A stretch of DNA of 64,000 nucleotides from Gnetum montanum (Eukaryota > Streptophyta > Gnetopsida > Gnetales > Gnetaceae), in the NCBI GenBank assembly GCA_015680685.1, contig MNCI01001321.1, positions 195,614-259,613 on the forward strand, written 5' to 3'. The position numbers were made by a program, and so were the translations under genes. Numbering within the stretch: the first letter of the stretch is position 1; the number at the start of each line of letters is the position of its first letter. Shown piece by piece: positions 11,557 through 22,849 of the stretch. The notes below the pieces were generated by a model. That model searched no databases and was not told the origin of the DNA. It saw only the letters and a program-made list of their open reading frames with translations.

Positions 11557-14500
11557 GTAGTGCATCTCTAACATAACATGTGGTTTTCCAGGGAGCCAAG
11601 GTAGTGAGAACCCTAGTGTTGTGTAACGGATTCTCGTGAGTTTTGATGTTGTTAGCATATTTGACCTACTTTCTAATAAGAATGTGTTTTATTGTAAAGG
11701 GTCACGCTAAAGCCCGTCCTGATAGTTCTGGACATTGTGGATGTCCTATGCTGTCTAAATATCCTTGTGACCAACGTTCCTCCTCCCCACGCTCATGTAG
11801 GGGGAGAGGTGATTTGGTTCCGAATGGATGCATGAGAGTTCTTGCAGTTTCTGCTGCATAACTTTAGTGTAATTATTTGGTCGCATCTGTCGGCCAAGAC
11901 AATCACTGCCATTCTGGAAATGCTACTGGTTGGGTCAACACAAAGCATCTTAACGTTTCTGGTGGACGACTCAATCAAGACCGTAGGGGGAAAAGATCGC
12001 GAACAGAGCATCAAGGGTTTGAGGCATTTATCTTGGATATGGGAGATGCCCAGGTTTAATTTTTATCACGCCTACAACACATTGTTCATGGCTCACCATC
12101 TCACGACCTATTTTCAAAATCCACCTGCCATTGTGTATTACGCCGGAGGGTAAGTGCTTTTAAGGTATTATGATATGTTAATTGCTATTTGATTTTGCAT
12201 TAGATGTGAAAAATCTATATTCTATGGCATAGGTTTTTTATCGATGCGGATGGTCTCCATGGTGATACAGACATGTTGTCTACGGCCCAAACAGCCATAA
12301 AGGAATTCACTTCCATCAGCAATGTGTGTGCTGGTGTCTTGGGACAACTAGGATTTGAAATCCAACACTATCCTATCCGTTATGCCAAATTCTTTGTCAA
12401 GTGTAGAGACTCCGGATGGCTGGATAAGGAGTGGACTTTAGATCATCCTATCATCGTTGACGATGTACAAGAGAAAATCCCACCATTTCCTTTGCCTTTT
12501 GGACACGATAAGTTACGCTACGTTGATCAACTGTGTGACCCTATAGAATGAAAATAGTGTATAAAATTTTATTGTTTTGTTATGTTTATCTAACATGTTG
12601 TTTTATGTTTATAGTTAAGGAATCGCGGGAGGTCACAGTGATAGCCTCTGGGCATGATGTAGCCACCATCTTCTTTCGCTATGGTGACCTAAATGAAGCA
12701 CAACGTTGGCTTTCCCACGGAGTGACCTCAGCTACCATAACCAATAACCTCTAAGAAGCTGAACTGATGGAGCTATTTCTAGCTGTAACCCTCGATGTCA
12801 TAGTAGCTGAAATGTTGGCCCTAGTCAACTCCTTCAGCGAACAAGTTGAGAATTTTCACATGCATGTGGGTAACGTGCGTGAATTTTGATATGAATGCTC
12901 AACTATTCATTAACTTTTTTGGCATTCCTTCTGATGGTCTCCCAATGGAAGAGAGATCAAAAAAGATTTCTAAACATCAGAAGGACATAGAGGAGTGGCG
13001 AGGGGTTAAAAAAGAGCCAAAAGGCATCTATGCTGATAAGATCAAGCTAGAGGTGGCTAACATCATTTACCCCCTCTTCTGTGCTCGTGCTTTCCCCAAG
13101 CTACTCTCCCAAGGGAAAATCCTTGGAATAGAATAGGCTTGGATCATGTGGGAGGTTATGGAGGAGGGAACACGATATAATTGGACCAAGCACCTCGTTG
13201 AAGGCCTACAGGCTGAAATGGTTAAGCTTTGCTAGAAGCTTGAATCTTGTTTCAATGTGCATTTTTCCTTCTTTATAGCTTGCTTGCGGCATTTTGTAGA
13301 ATTTCTAGTGGTTCACAAGGATGGAGTCTAGGTTCAGCAAGATTGTAACCAAATCTCCAAGCCATGGATTTCCCAGGTCTTTGACACCGTCCAATCCCAA
13401 GATCCTCCTGAAGGTATCGGGGAGTTGTTTTCATTAATGACTAGGGATCAGGTGGCACCTGTCGTTCGAGGCCAAGATACCGTGGGTGGGGCATCCTTTT
13501 CTTACACCTATAGTATGTTAAGGGAAAAGCACCTAGAAGCAGAAATAATAACTTCATTGGTCCAATAGAAAAAGAGTCATTCAACCGTAGAGTCTCCCGG
13601 TATGACTAGTGAAGAGGGAAGGAAACTACGCATTAAGTTTCATAGGAGCCATCCCCTAGTTGGTAAGTAGAGGAATGCGTGATTAATTTATGTATGTTCT
13701 GCTATGTATAAACGTCAGTTAGTTGCATAGTGCTCATGTGAAGTGAGTAAGGTTTTGCTAACTATGATGCATTCTACAAAAAAAGGGAAAGATGTGGTGG
13801 GATTGACCCCTAAAACAAGGGCCATAGTCCTACAGCATGGAGAAGGGGCCTCAGTTTTAGAAAAGAAGGCCCCTGTTGACAACGTGGACAGTACGTAGGC
13901 TTCTATGCCTGATGGTAAGACAAGCATAGAAGATGTCACTGCCGTGGCCCTTTTGGATAGGTTGGAAAAGGAAGAGCGGTTCGTCGCTAGTGAGTTTGAT
14001 CATTTGCTTGACCATTCTTCTATGGAAAATTTTTCCATTGTTACCCCAGAGGGTTTGCTGGATAGGAGTCTTGTATTATTGTAGCATCTCAAATTTGGCT
14101 TTTTTCTACGGTGCTATGTTTAACTTGTTTTACTTGTGTAGTAGGCACTTCTGATAATAGTGGTGTACCTTCGTCGACAACCCCTACTCAACGTTGGGTT
14201 GAGGCCCTTGACAAATTTGCTTTCATGGAGGGGATTGTGAATGATATGATTACTCGCTTGGAGCAAATCAATCCTAAGATTGGTATGCTATCGTTGTTAC
14301 GTAGGAATTGTTGAAATTGTCACATTATGATATCCTGTTGGGTTTAATTGTCATCTTTATGTTACAGCATCTTGCCTCAAATGGGATCCTAAAGAGCCTA
14401 TCAACGTAGAAACTGCCCCTAAACCCTCACCAGAGGTGACTGAAGTACCACACCACATTTATGATGAGATGTGTAAATGTGTGTTATGTTCGGCTTGTTC

Positions 14501-15267
14501 TCTATGGGAGAGTCAGAACATCAACGAAGAGCTCTGGAAGAGGTTGCAGAAAGGAGAAAAAGAGAAAATGGCCCTAACTACTAGGGTTGAGGACCTTGAG
14601 TCTAGGAATGAATTTCTGCAAGCTCAAGATACCAATGATGGGAATTGACGGATGGTTGTAATTGACTATGCCCGTTATTGGATGGTTGTCAGGAACAATG
14701 TCCAAGCTAGCTGTGAGCTCATTGAGCAATGAATGCAAATGGATCTCCTAGCCTAGAAGAACCAAGACTGGAAGGACTTCAGCATGAGAGTCCAAGAATG
14801 GGGGCAAGTACAGAAAAATCATAAGCACATGTATAAGTAGGAATGTGCTACCTACCGCCAACATTATAGGGATTCCATAGTTGAAGCGTGGTCCCTCCGG
14901 CTGTTCCTTGATGTCATTGGTGCTTTTGGAGCGTATGAAAAGTTTCAGGAGCAAGTGACAGTAAGTGCCTTCCCAGAGAGAGAGATGACCCTTCCTGGCG
15001 AGGAGACTACTGTTCCTTCCTTTTTTCTTGAACCACCCCAGTGGACTCTTGTGGAAAAGGGAAAGGTCAAGGCTGGAACTGATCTAGGAGATGACGTGGG
15101 GTCAGAGCTAAGTGAGAATAAGATTATGCGATGCCTATGGGTTGGCCTGAAACAAATTCCTTTCGCGGTTGATGCAAGACCATCACAGGTAAGTTGTGCA
15201 TTTGTTATAGTCTTGTTATGCGTGATTTTGATTGTGACATTAACAGTTGCTTCATGTCAAATTGTAG

Positions 15268-15440
15268 GATTGGCACGAAGAGGATCCCAATGAGGAGGAG
15301 CCTCACAGAGAGGATAACCCCCATGAAGAGAACCCCCATGAGGAGGAGCCTCACATAAAGGATCACCCCCATGAAGAGGATCCGCTCGAAGAAGATGTTT
15401 ATGAGGAAGATCCTCATGAGGCAGATGTGAATTTGGATGG
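15268..15440 (+). repeat. Acidic HEEDP/HEEEP coding repeat in aORF tail
   Basis: Last exon of the Tat-1 antisense gene. About nine imperfect units of CCYCATGARGAGGA encode an EEPH/HEEDP-type run, giving a very acidic, His-spaced tail. The reading frame is open through the repeat to the stop at 15474. Confidence 0.85.
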
Positions 15441-15633
15441 CACAGATGGAGGTGGTGGCAAAGGGGATGTGTAGCGTAGCGATGTTAGCTAAACATTTTG
15501 TTGTTATGAAAGGGAATAAAGGATAATGTTTTTTGTTGTTGTTTTTAAGTCAGTTAATGGCATTTGTAAAAGAAAGATTTTAATTTTGATGTTTATGATG
15601 GTTACACATTTTAGGTCACTACGAGCCTACAAT

Positions 15634-15825
15634 AGTTTAAGTCCATTTCGAGCTGGCGATAGTTTAAGGCCATTTCGGGTCAGGCCATCATGGAAAAGAA
15701 TAAACAGAATTGCCAGTTTTAGGCCGTAGTGGACCGTAATTAGTTTAAGGCCATTTCGGGCCGTTGATAGTTTAAGGCCATTTCGGGCCATTGGTAGTTT
15801 AAGGCATTTTTGAGCCCAGTAGTGG
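15634..15825. repeat. Border repeat array, 27-bp period
   Basis: Units start AGTTTAAGGCCATTTCGGGC at 15634, 15661, 15742, 15769 and 15796, plus a variant at 15716 (AGTTTTAGGCCGTAGTGGAC). The array lies in the tail-to-tail gap between the end of the antisense gene (15474) and the end of gag-protease (about 15945). Members of the same family occur at other module borders in Tat-A and Tat-B. Confidence 0.9.
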
Positions 15826-15944
15826 TAAGAAAGCATAACGATAATGATGTGATGTGAAAGAATGTAAACCGCGTAACGGTAAACCGCGTAACGGTAAGCA
15901 ATGTCGACCTATGTTACACTAACGTGTTTATTAATTAGCTCCGC

Positions 15945-16810
15945 AGCTACTTCTTAATCATTTTTAGGTTCGGCGATGCATATGGACGAGGACGTTTATT
16001 ACTCCATTCCTCCACGCTACCATCTCCTCCCTCGAAGGGTAGTTCAGCCCAAGTCGAGCTTTCATTGGCCACTGTGTCGGCCTATTCAACTGTTGGGATA
16101 GGAGTTTGATCTTCTAGGATTTCAATCTCTGAACCCTGTTCCATTTCTATGTTGTTAATTGCTTGAGGGGTCATCTTATCACCATGGATGATCACTTCCC
16201 CTCCTGCATAGGGCAAGTGGATCTCTTGATGAATGGGTGATGAGACGGCCCTCAGTTGAGCCAACCAAGACCTCCCTAAGATTAGGTTGAAGTTGGGCAT
16301 CTCCTCGACAATAATAAACACCGCATTTGTGGGGAATTGATCCCCTACTATGAAGTTGATCTGCATTGTTCCCTTAACTTGCACTCGTGCCTCATTAAAT
16401 GACTTCAAACATGACATCGTCGTGGGATTTATCTGATCGATCAAACCCAATTTATCCACTATGGGATATGGAATGACATTGGCAGCGGCCCCGTCATCTA
16501 CGTGTACTCTTCGAATCTTGTACTGGCCGACCCAGATAGTGATGAACATGGGCACTGTTGTCACCTGACCCTTTTCTAGGTCATCCTTAATGGATTCATC
16601 ATGAAATGTTAGTTGGGATGATAGTGGTCGTTTAGCAGTGGGGGGAAGCATGATTGAATAAATTATTTCTTCCTCTGCTGGCAAGCTTTTGTCCACGGGT
16701 ATGGACGTTAGCATGTGAACCATGGCTTCACGATGCTTTTGGGATGTCATCAGAAAATCATACAGGCTGAGCGTTGTATTTTTCTGTTTGAGAGCTTGCT
16801 TAACTTGCAT
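15945..16810 (-). pseudogene. Tat-1 aspartic protease
   Basis: The open piece 16082-16810 is a retropepsin-like protease that would process Gag-Pol. The active-site region reads VHVDDGAAANVIP where Tat elements usually have VDxGSSxNI; the catalytic Asp is present. Later it shows NLILGRSWL, the typical second-strand motif, then HLPYAGGEVIIHGD. After a TAG at 16082-16084 the frame goes on (WAELPFEGGDGSVEEW, PYASPNLKMIKK) to about 15945. The same extension is recognisable in Tat-B, so the TAG is a later mutation, not the original end. Confidence 0.8.
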
Positions 16811-16891
16811 AAAAGCATCAAGGAGATTATTCCCATGGTTTCATTGTTTATTACCCTTCTCTTCTTCCATTCATCCCAGGAGACAGATCTC

Positions 16892-19716
16892 TCAGGGAGG
16901 AACGATTTCTAGTTGATGGCTATGTTTCCTTAGGCAAGCTAAAGATGGTCGTGTCTGTGTAACGTTGTCCTTTTTAGGGGAAGGAGGAACCAAGGGCACC
17001 AAGGTGAGAGGTGTAGGCATAGGGAACCCAAGCGTAATGTAGTCCTTGGCTACTTTATTTGTCATACACCCTTCTCCTTTCATTGTGGGTTGAGGTTGGG
17101 GCATTAACTTAGATATTTTTCCCCATGTAGTTGAAGCAGTTGATGACTTTGGCACCCTGATTATAAAGGGTTCCTTAGGTGTGGACACAGGCTGGGTTGC
17201 AAATTTAACGACACTTTGGTGCGGGATAGACATTTGAGGCAGGACTTGGAGGACAAAAGGTTGTTGCGGCACCATGCCCATTGATGTTGACAGGTTTGTC
17301 GTCTGAGGTAGGTAGGAAGGCATGCGTAGAACGAAGGGTTGCTTCGGCTGTGCTGGGCTATCACTTTCCGTACCCACTACGTTGATAGTGTACCCTATGC
17401 TATTTACATTTAATGGATCTTGGTACATGTGCATGGACTGGTTTTCTAGATGAATCGAACTACTGTTATCTAGGATCAGCTTGCCTTGATCAATCATGTG
17501 TTGAATGTCATCTTTCAACACCTAGTAGTAGTCCATGTCATGACCACATAGCAGGTGATAGTCACAGAAACGGTCCAGCCTAAAGTTTTTGGGAATTGGT
17601 GGTTTGTTTGGCAGGGCCAAGGAGGGATTTTTAAGTAGTTCACAATGTCGTCTGTGACGCTTTAGACCTTCCTCGGACACCTTCTTGTGTTGGATATGAC
17701 TAGTTCCCAGCAGTTGCTTCAGTAGTTTTGAAGGATTTACAGGTAGAGCCATATATTTTGAGCAATCTTTACGCTCAAAATTAGGCTTCGGATGAGGTGA
17801 TGTCTCAGGAGCCGATGTTGTTTACTGATTGACATTGTTTGAGCTAGTCGTAGTCTCAGCAGGAGCCATAGCCATCTTTTTGTTATTATTTTTCTTTTTG
17901 GCCTCTTTGGCCATAGCTACCACCATTGTTGCTGTAGCCTGGCCCTTGTCTTTGCTTTTGTTGTGGGCATTTTTATAGACCACATACATTGGGTCTTTGC
18001 TAGCCTCTGCCACATCTTGGATGCTCTTAGTCTAAGTGAAGGCTTGGCTAAGGGAGCGAGGAGCAAGGTAATACAGTTTAGACTTAATAAAGTTGTCGAC
18101 TATCCCCTTGAAGATTGCCAACAGATGGCCCTCCACGATGGGTTCATGGATTTCATTCAAGGTGGCGCTCCACTGCTGTATAAACTTTTGGACTGGCTCA
18201 AGTAGATCTTGCTTGACTCCCATAAGCTGATCGAGCGTGACCTCTAGTTTTAGGTTGTATTTGAAACGAGTCACAAATTGAGTTAGCAGTTCTTCCAAGG
18301 TCGAGATGGAAGAGTGAGGAAGTGCATGATACCAATCCAAAGCTTTGCCCGTTAGGGACATAGCAAAGACGCGTATGATGGTATGTGGCCATTGTTGCAA
18401 CAACAAAGACTTTGACCTGAAGGTAACTAGATGGGCATTGGGATCGCCTTACTCATTATATTTTATGAAATGGGGAAGTGTTATCCTAGGAGGTAATGAC
18501 AGGATGGGTATGACTAGACTAATAGGATCATCATGGTAGAAATCCATGACCTATACTATGTCAGAACTGGTAGCCTTGAGGCATTTAACCTCCTCGATAA
18601 GGGTTTCAATAAGCTAGAAAGCTTGATCCAAACCTGAGGATGAAGAGGTTGGTTGTGGAATAGCAGGGGGATCCACGATTGGTGGCAGAATAGGGGTAGC
18701 AACTTGGCCTGTGAGTGATGCTATTAAAACTGTCTCTGCAGGTGGTATTTCCTGTGTCATCCACCACCCAGTAGGTGGTGCAGATGGGGTAACAACCATC
18801 GATTGTACCATGGGATATGCTGTTTGCATGGTCGGGGGCATAGACAATGACCTTGCAATGGGGTTTACTACTTGCGGGACTTGGTGTTGATGAGGGTGAA
18901 TATGGGACATCTACGTAGGCTGTGCAATAAGGGATGAAATATTTGGAGCCCACCACGTGGTAGTGGTGGGTCCTATCATTGATGGTGGTGCGGTAGCAAG
19001 AGATGGGAAGGATGCGAAAGCTGTGTACAATTGCAAGGTGGGTACTGTGTGGACATATGGTAACATAGGCGTGGGTACGCAATGAGATGGATTGGTTGAC
19101 TGTGACTGTGGGGGAATGGACTATGAAGGAACAACACTTGGGAAGGCAACCAGAGAGAAGAAATGTTGATGGGGCAAGTGTGGGATATGGTTGGTAGTAG
19201 ACAACGTCAAAGGCGTTGTGACCATAAACAACGGATTTACACGGGACGCTATGGAGGGAGGAGCTACAACAAAGCTAGCGTGACTACCTCCCTTGAAGTG
19301 GGAGTCTAGGTCCTCCTGCCCATCATGGGATGCTTCATCATGGAACAACTCATCTTGTTGTTCTATTGACACCCTGGCCATCAACAGTTGATCTAAGATC
19401 CATTGTTGCTAGTCCATCAGAGGTATGGAGGCATTAGATGAAGGAGCAAATTGCTTCCCGTTATAGTATATGAACTCATATTCACATTTCTCTTCGAGTT
19501 CTTGTGGATACATAGGCAAATTCACCATAAGTTTGGCACAGAGGAAGTTGTAATGTTCAATGCACTGAGCATGTCCCTTAGGCTCTTTATTTTGAATCCT
19601 GAGGGACTAACATAGCCGCACCGAACTAGTTGGTGGCTCGACAACAACAGGCGTAACTTGCAGTGTCCAGGGGTTTTGAGGCTAGCGATGGTAACAGTAG
19701 TGGTTAATGCAGCCAT
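16892..19716 (-). pseudogene. Tat-1 Gag, broken
   Basis: Structural protein of the particle. The conserved gag core is in 18032-18406 (ALDWYHALPHSSISTLEELL, VQKFIQQWSATLNEIHEPI). A Lys/Ala-rich linker follows (17822-18013). The zinc motif FCDYHLLCGHDMDYY (17522-17560) matches CX2HX4GH, but the final Cys is Tyr and is followed by a TAG, so the finger is lost. N-terminal pieces (18606-19716) are Pro/Ser/Thr-rich. Seven or more stops or frame changes. Tat-B gag at the right edge is a homologue. Confidence 0.85.
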
Positions 19717-19949
19717 TCTCTATGCAGCTAGAGGGTAATGATAATAGGGATAAAGATCACAAGGGCAAATGCAAACTAAATGCAAAAGTGGGCTTTCTAT
19801 CCTGTTGGATTCCAAAGGTATTGTCGGAGCAACCGATCTGTACCACATGATTATGTAAACAACCACAGAGGTATCACATTTACGTTAGTCAATAATGGGT
19901 ACAGAAAGCTTACAAGACTACCTGTGAAATGCAGATTGGAGGTTCAGGT

Positions 19950-19965
19950 CCTCCTTCTAGCGCCA
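19950..19965 (-). other. Primer-binding site candidate
   Basis: On the minus strand TGGCGCTAGAAGGAGG, starting TGG as a tRNA 3'-CCA complement should. Lies 25 nt inside the 5' LTR of Tat-1. Element C has the same 16-mer with one change (54586-54601). I could not assign the tRNA. Confidence 0.6.
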
Positions 19966-19990
19966 AAAAACTATGACAAAAAACGTCAGT

Positions 19991-21268
19991 TGTTGGAAAC
20001 ACTGAGTGGATTTCTGTGTAGACAGTTCCAACCTTAGATATGTGCAAGGGCCATGCTAGAGAAAATGAATCCAAGGTGCCATGAATGGTCTTGTCGATCA
20101 GATAGGGACTTACTTAATCAGTAAATTTTGTTAATGATCATATCACGAGATGAAAATTTTAATGTGAGAATATAATATCGAGTGACGAGAAAATGAGATA
20201 TGCTCCAAGATCGGATCTTGAAGGCAATGTCAACGATGTAAATGATGCAAAACTATTGTAAAATCAATGTAAATAAGATGCAATAAGTTGAATTTGGAGA
20301 ATGTATGATTCTGAGATCTGGGATTTAACTTATAAACAAATATGATGAATACAACAGGATTTGCAAGCAGACTTCGGTTTGGACAAAGTACACACCACCA
20401 ACAAGAAGCTATTTAGAGATGAAATAAGCAAAGGCCAATCTACCTTGTTCACTAGCCAATATGGACACAAGGGAGTTAGGCTCGAAGAAAAATGTTTGCT
20501 AGCTTGAAATATCTGACCAAAGGCTTCTCTCTATCACCGTTGATGCTTTTTTTATTGCCAATTATTTCTTGTTTTCTCACCAATCTTTGCTAAAACTATC
20601 AACACTTTGAGCATTGTCCACTGGGGTATTTATAAGATCAGGGTTATGAGAAAAATGTGGTTTAGATGATGTGTGTCCTGGATCTACAGTATGCCATTGA
20701 CCTGATGTGTTTTGGCTGAAGCTTGTGGCACTATGCTATGCTATGCTCTGAAGTGTAGTGTAGCGTAATCCACCCTTGTCTTTAGCATTGAAGGATTTTT
20801 AGATCTTCGGTAATAAACTATCCCACAGCTACACTACAATATGCTGGGAAGCGTATTGTGGTGTAATAACTGCTGCTGCTCAAATTTTGTTATCCTTATT
20901 GTTGTGGCTAAATCAACTATCTGCTTGTGTTATGCTGCACTACGCTGTATTACGCTGCGTTACACAGCATAGTGTAACGTGGCATAATATGCCAAAAGTT
21001 AAGGTTTTTGGAACATGGCTAACTTGCAAATTTGAAGTGTTGTTACTATGCATCCCTTGCTCTGTTCTATCCTCCTGAAGTCTTCTACGCTAAGCTGCGT
21101 AGCGTAGCGTAGCAGGTCCTTAGCTGAAAAAAGAAAACTTGCTAAGATGTACCACTATTTTCGATGTTTCCATTGCCTGGATGTCTTGATGCTGCACTTG
21201 TGGGGATCCTTGCCTAAACTTTGAGACTTTGCTGAATCATTGAGGTCTCAAAATTTCACGGTGTTTCA
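19991..21268 (-). repeat. Tat-1 5' LTR
   Basis: Minus-strand start TGAAACACC (21268) and plus-strand start TGTTGG (19991) match the ends of the Tat-A and Tat-B LTRs. The body is also homologous: CCAACCTTAGAT and CAGATAGGGACTTAC recur in related form at 22900-23000 and 33940-34020. A TATA box is present at 20627-20634. Between 20700 and 21115 it is full of ATGCT/TAGCGTAG words. No second LTR of this element is in the window. Confidence 0.75.
20627..20634 (-). promoter_or_regulatory. TATA box of Tat-1 LTR
   Basis: Minus strand TATAAATA followed by CCCC, 634 bp inside the LTR start. The Tat-B LTR has TATAAAAA at a comparable depth (34628-34635). Confidence 0.55.
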
Positions 21269-21299
21269 TCAAGGATGTTTGATAATTCCTCAGTCATGC

Positions 21300-22849
21300 A
21301 AGGTACTATAGAAGATTTATTAATTTTTTTTAAAGATTGCAGAGCTACTTGTTGAACTAACAAAGAAAGATGCATCATTCTAGTGGTACGAATAATGTAA
21401 AAATATATTTGAGAGCCTAAAACAAAAATTGATTAAGATACCAATCCTTAGAGCTCTGGATTAATCTAAGCCTTTCTTCACCATGACTAATGATTCAAAC
21501 TATGAATTAGGAGTAATATTGACCTAGCTAGGTGATCAAAAGTGACCATATTACATACAATGCACTAGTAGAAGTATTACCAAAGTACAACTTAACTATA
21601 CCACTATAGAAAAGGAGCTTATGGATGTGGTATATGCACTTCAAAATTCAAACATTATGTGCTCAAGTATTCAATCTATGTTCATACAAACCATAGTGCA
21701 ACCAAAATTTTAATGAATAAAATAGTAATTAGTCTAAGAAGGATAAGATGACTTGTTATACTATAGGAATTTTACATAATAACGATTGACAAGAAAGGAA
21801 CTAAAAATGTTTTAGTTGATCACCTGTCAAAACTCATATGGGATTTTCAAAGAAGTTAAGAACTATTATTAGGCTAGTTCCATGATGAAAATTTATTTAC
21901 TAAGATAGTAATGGTTATAGATTTAACAATAAATTCATTGATTACTGATTATATGACATATCTAACTACACAAGAACTTCTTGCTAAATGGGATAGAAAG
22001 AAAAAAGAATAGTTCCTTCACAAAGTAAAATGATACATGGAGATTAAAGGAAATCTTTATGAGATATGTGCAAATGGTTTAATACAATGGTGTATTCTAG
22101 AGGAGAATCAAAAACAGTTCTACAAGATGCACATGAAGGACCATGTAGTAGTTATTATGTAGGATGAAGAACAACACTAAAATTTATGATGGCAAGTTAC
22201 TTTTGGCCTATCATATTTAGGAACATACATTGGTTTACATAATCTTGTGAAAGATGCCATAAGAATGATGACTGACAACCAAAAATGAAGAGCTACAACA
22301 ATGAATATAACCATTGAATCCATTTAATATTTGAAAAATTAATTTTATGGGATCCATCATACGAATGTCAAATAAAAATTTTTATATTATCATGAATATT
22401 AATTACTATACCATGTGGGTAGAAGCAACTACAAGTAAAGATTACATAGCCATAATAGTTGCAAAATTATTTCAACAACATGTGGTGAATAAATTTGGAG
22501 TCTCATGGATGTTAATATTTAGATAATAGAACTCATTTCACTAGAGCTACATTTGAGAAGGTAATGCAACTACTTAGGGTGAATCATAAACTAACTACAT
22601 CCTATCACCACCAAGCAAATGATGAAGCCAAAGTAACTAACAGAGAGATTATACACACATTAACTAGAACTATTAGTACATATAGGAATGATTGGAGCAC
22701 TAAGCTTATTGATGCTCTATGATCATATCGATTTCCTCAGAAACTTCTTATAGTGTATTTATTGTATGAACTAGTTTATGGAAAATTGCTTACTCTACTA
22801 ATCCAAGAAGAGATAAATACCCTTATAACCACCTGTACACTTAACCTAG
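21300..22849 (+). pseudogene. Element D: Ty3/gypsy RNase H-integrase remnant
   Basis: Plus-strand pol fragment, the only large one in this orientation. RNase H: FFTMTNDSNYELGVIL (about 21475) and NYTTIEKELMDVVYALQ (about 21590). Integrase core: YYTMWVEATTSKDY (about 22400), then NRTHFTRATFEKVMQLLRV, TSYHHQANDEAK and NDWSTKLIDAL (22525-22725). Many stops. The 5' part (gag, protease, RT) is absent and the 3' part ends at the Tat-A LTR (22850). Tat-A appears to have inserted into it or joined it by deletion. Confidence 0.8.

Larger units (their letters stand above)
11076..15474 (+). pseudogene. Tat-1 antisense multi-exon gene (aORF)
   Basis: Large plus-strand gene on the strand opposite gag-pol. 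Exon 1 starts ATG 11076 (MALKTGHKHAKLARIDEV) and ends before GTAAGT at 11195. Clear introns keep phase: 12150-12232 (GTAAGT...GCATAG), one ending 12614, 14283-14367 (GTATGC...TTACAG), 15189-15267 (GTAAGT...TTGTAG). Readable stretches: FNFYHAYNTLFMAHHLTTYF, HYPIRYAKFFVKCRDSGWLD, EVTVIASGHDVATIFFRYGD, a coiled-coil-like region at 14500-14650, and an acidic His-rich C-terminus ending GGGGKGDV. Several in-frame stops (TAG, TAA) show decay. Homologous to the Tat-A and Tat-B antisense genes. Extra antisense ORFs are known in some Tat/Ogre-type elements; I cannot name the domain here. Confidence 0.75.
10110..21268 (-). mobile_element. Tat-1: truncated Tat-like Ty3/gypsy element
   Basis: Read right to left: 5' LTR (19991-21268), PBS (19950-19965), gag-protease (about 15945-19716), an antisense multi-exon gene (plus strand, 11076-15474), a spacer (about 10640-11075), and the first part of the pol frame (about 10130-10530). 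The rest of pol and the 3' LTR are missing, so the copy is truncated on its 3' side near 10110. The gene order matches Tat-A and Tat-B in this window. Gag with a CX2HX4GH motif and the related copies with a second RNase H support the Tat assignment. Confidence 0.8.

Noticed and set aside
19974-19990. TGACAAAAAACG as the left end of the Tat-1 LTR
   Set aside because: Tat-A and Tat-B LTRs align from TGTTGG/TGTTAC; the matching point in Tat-1 is 19991.
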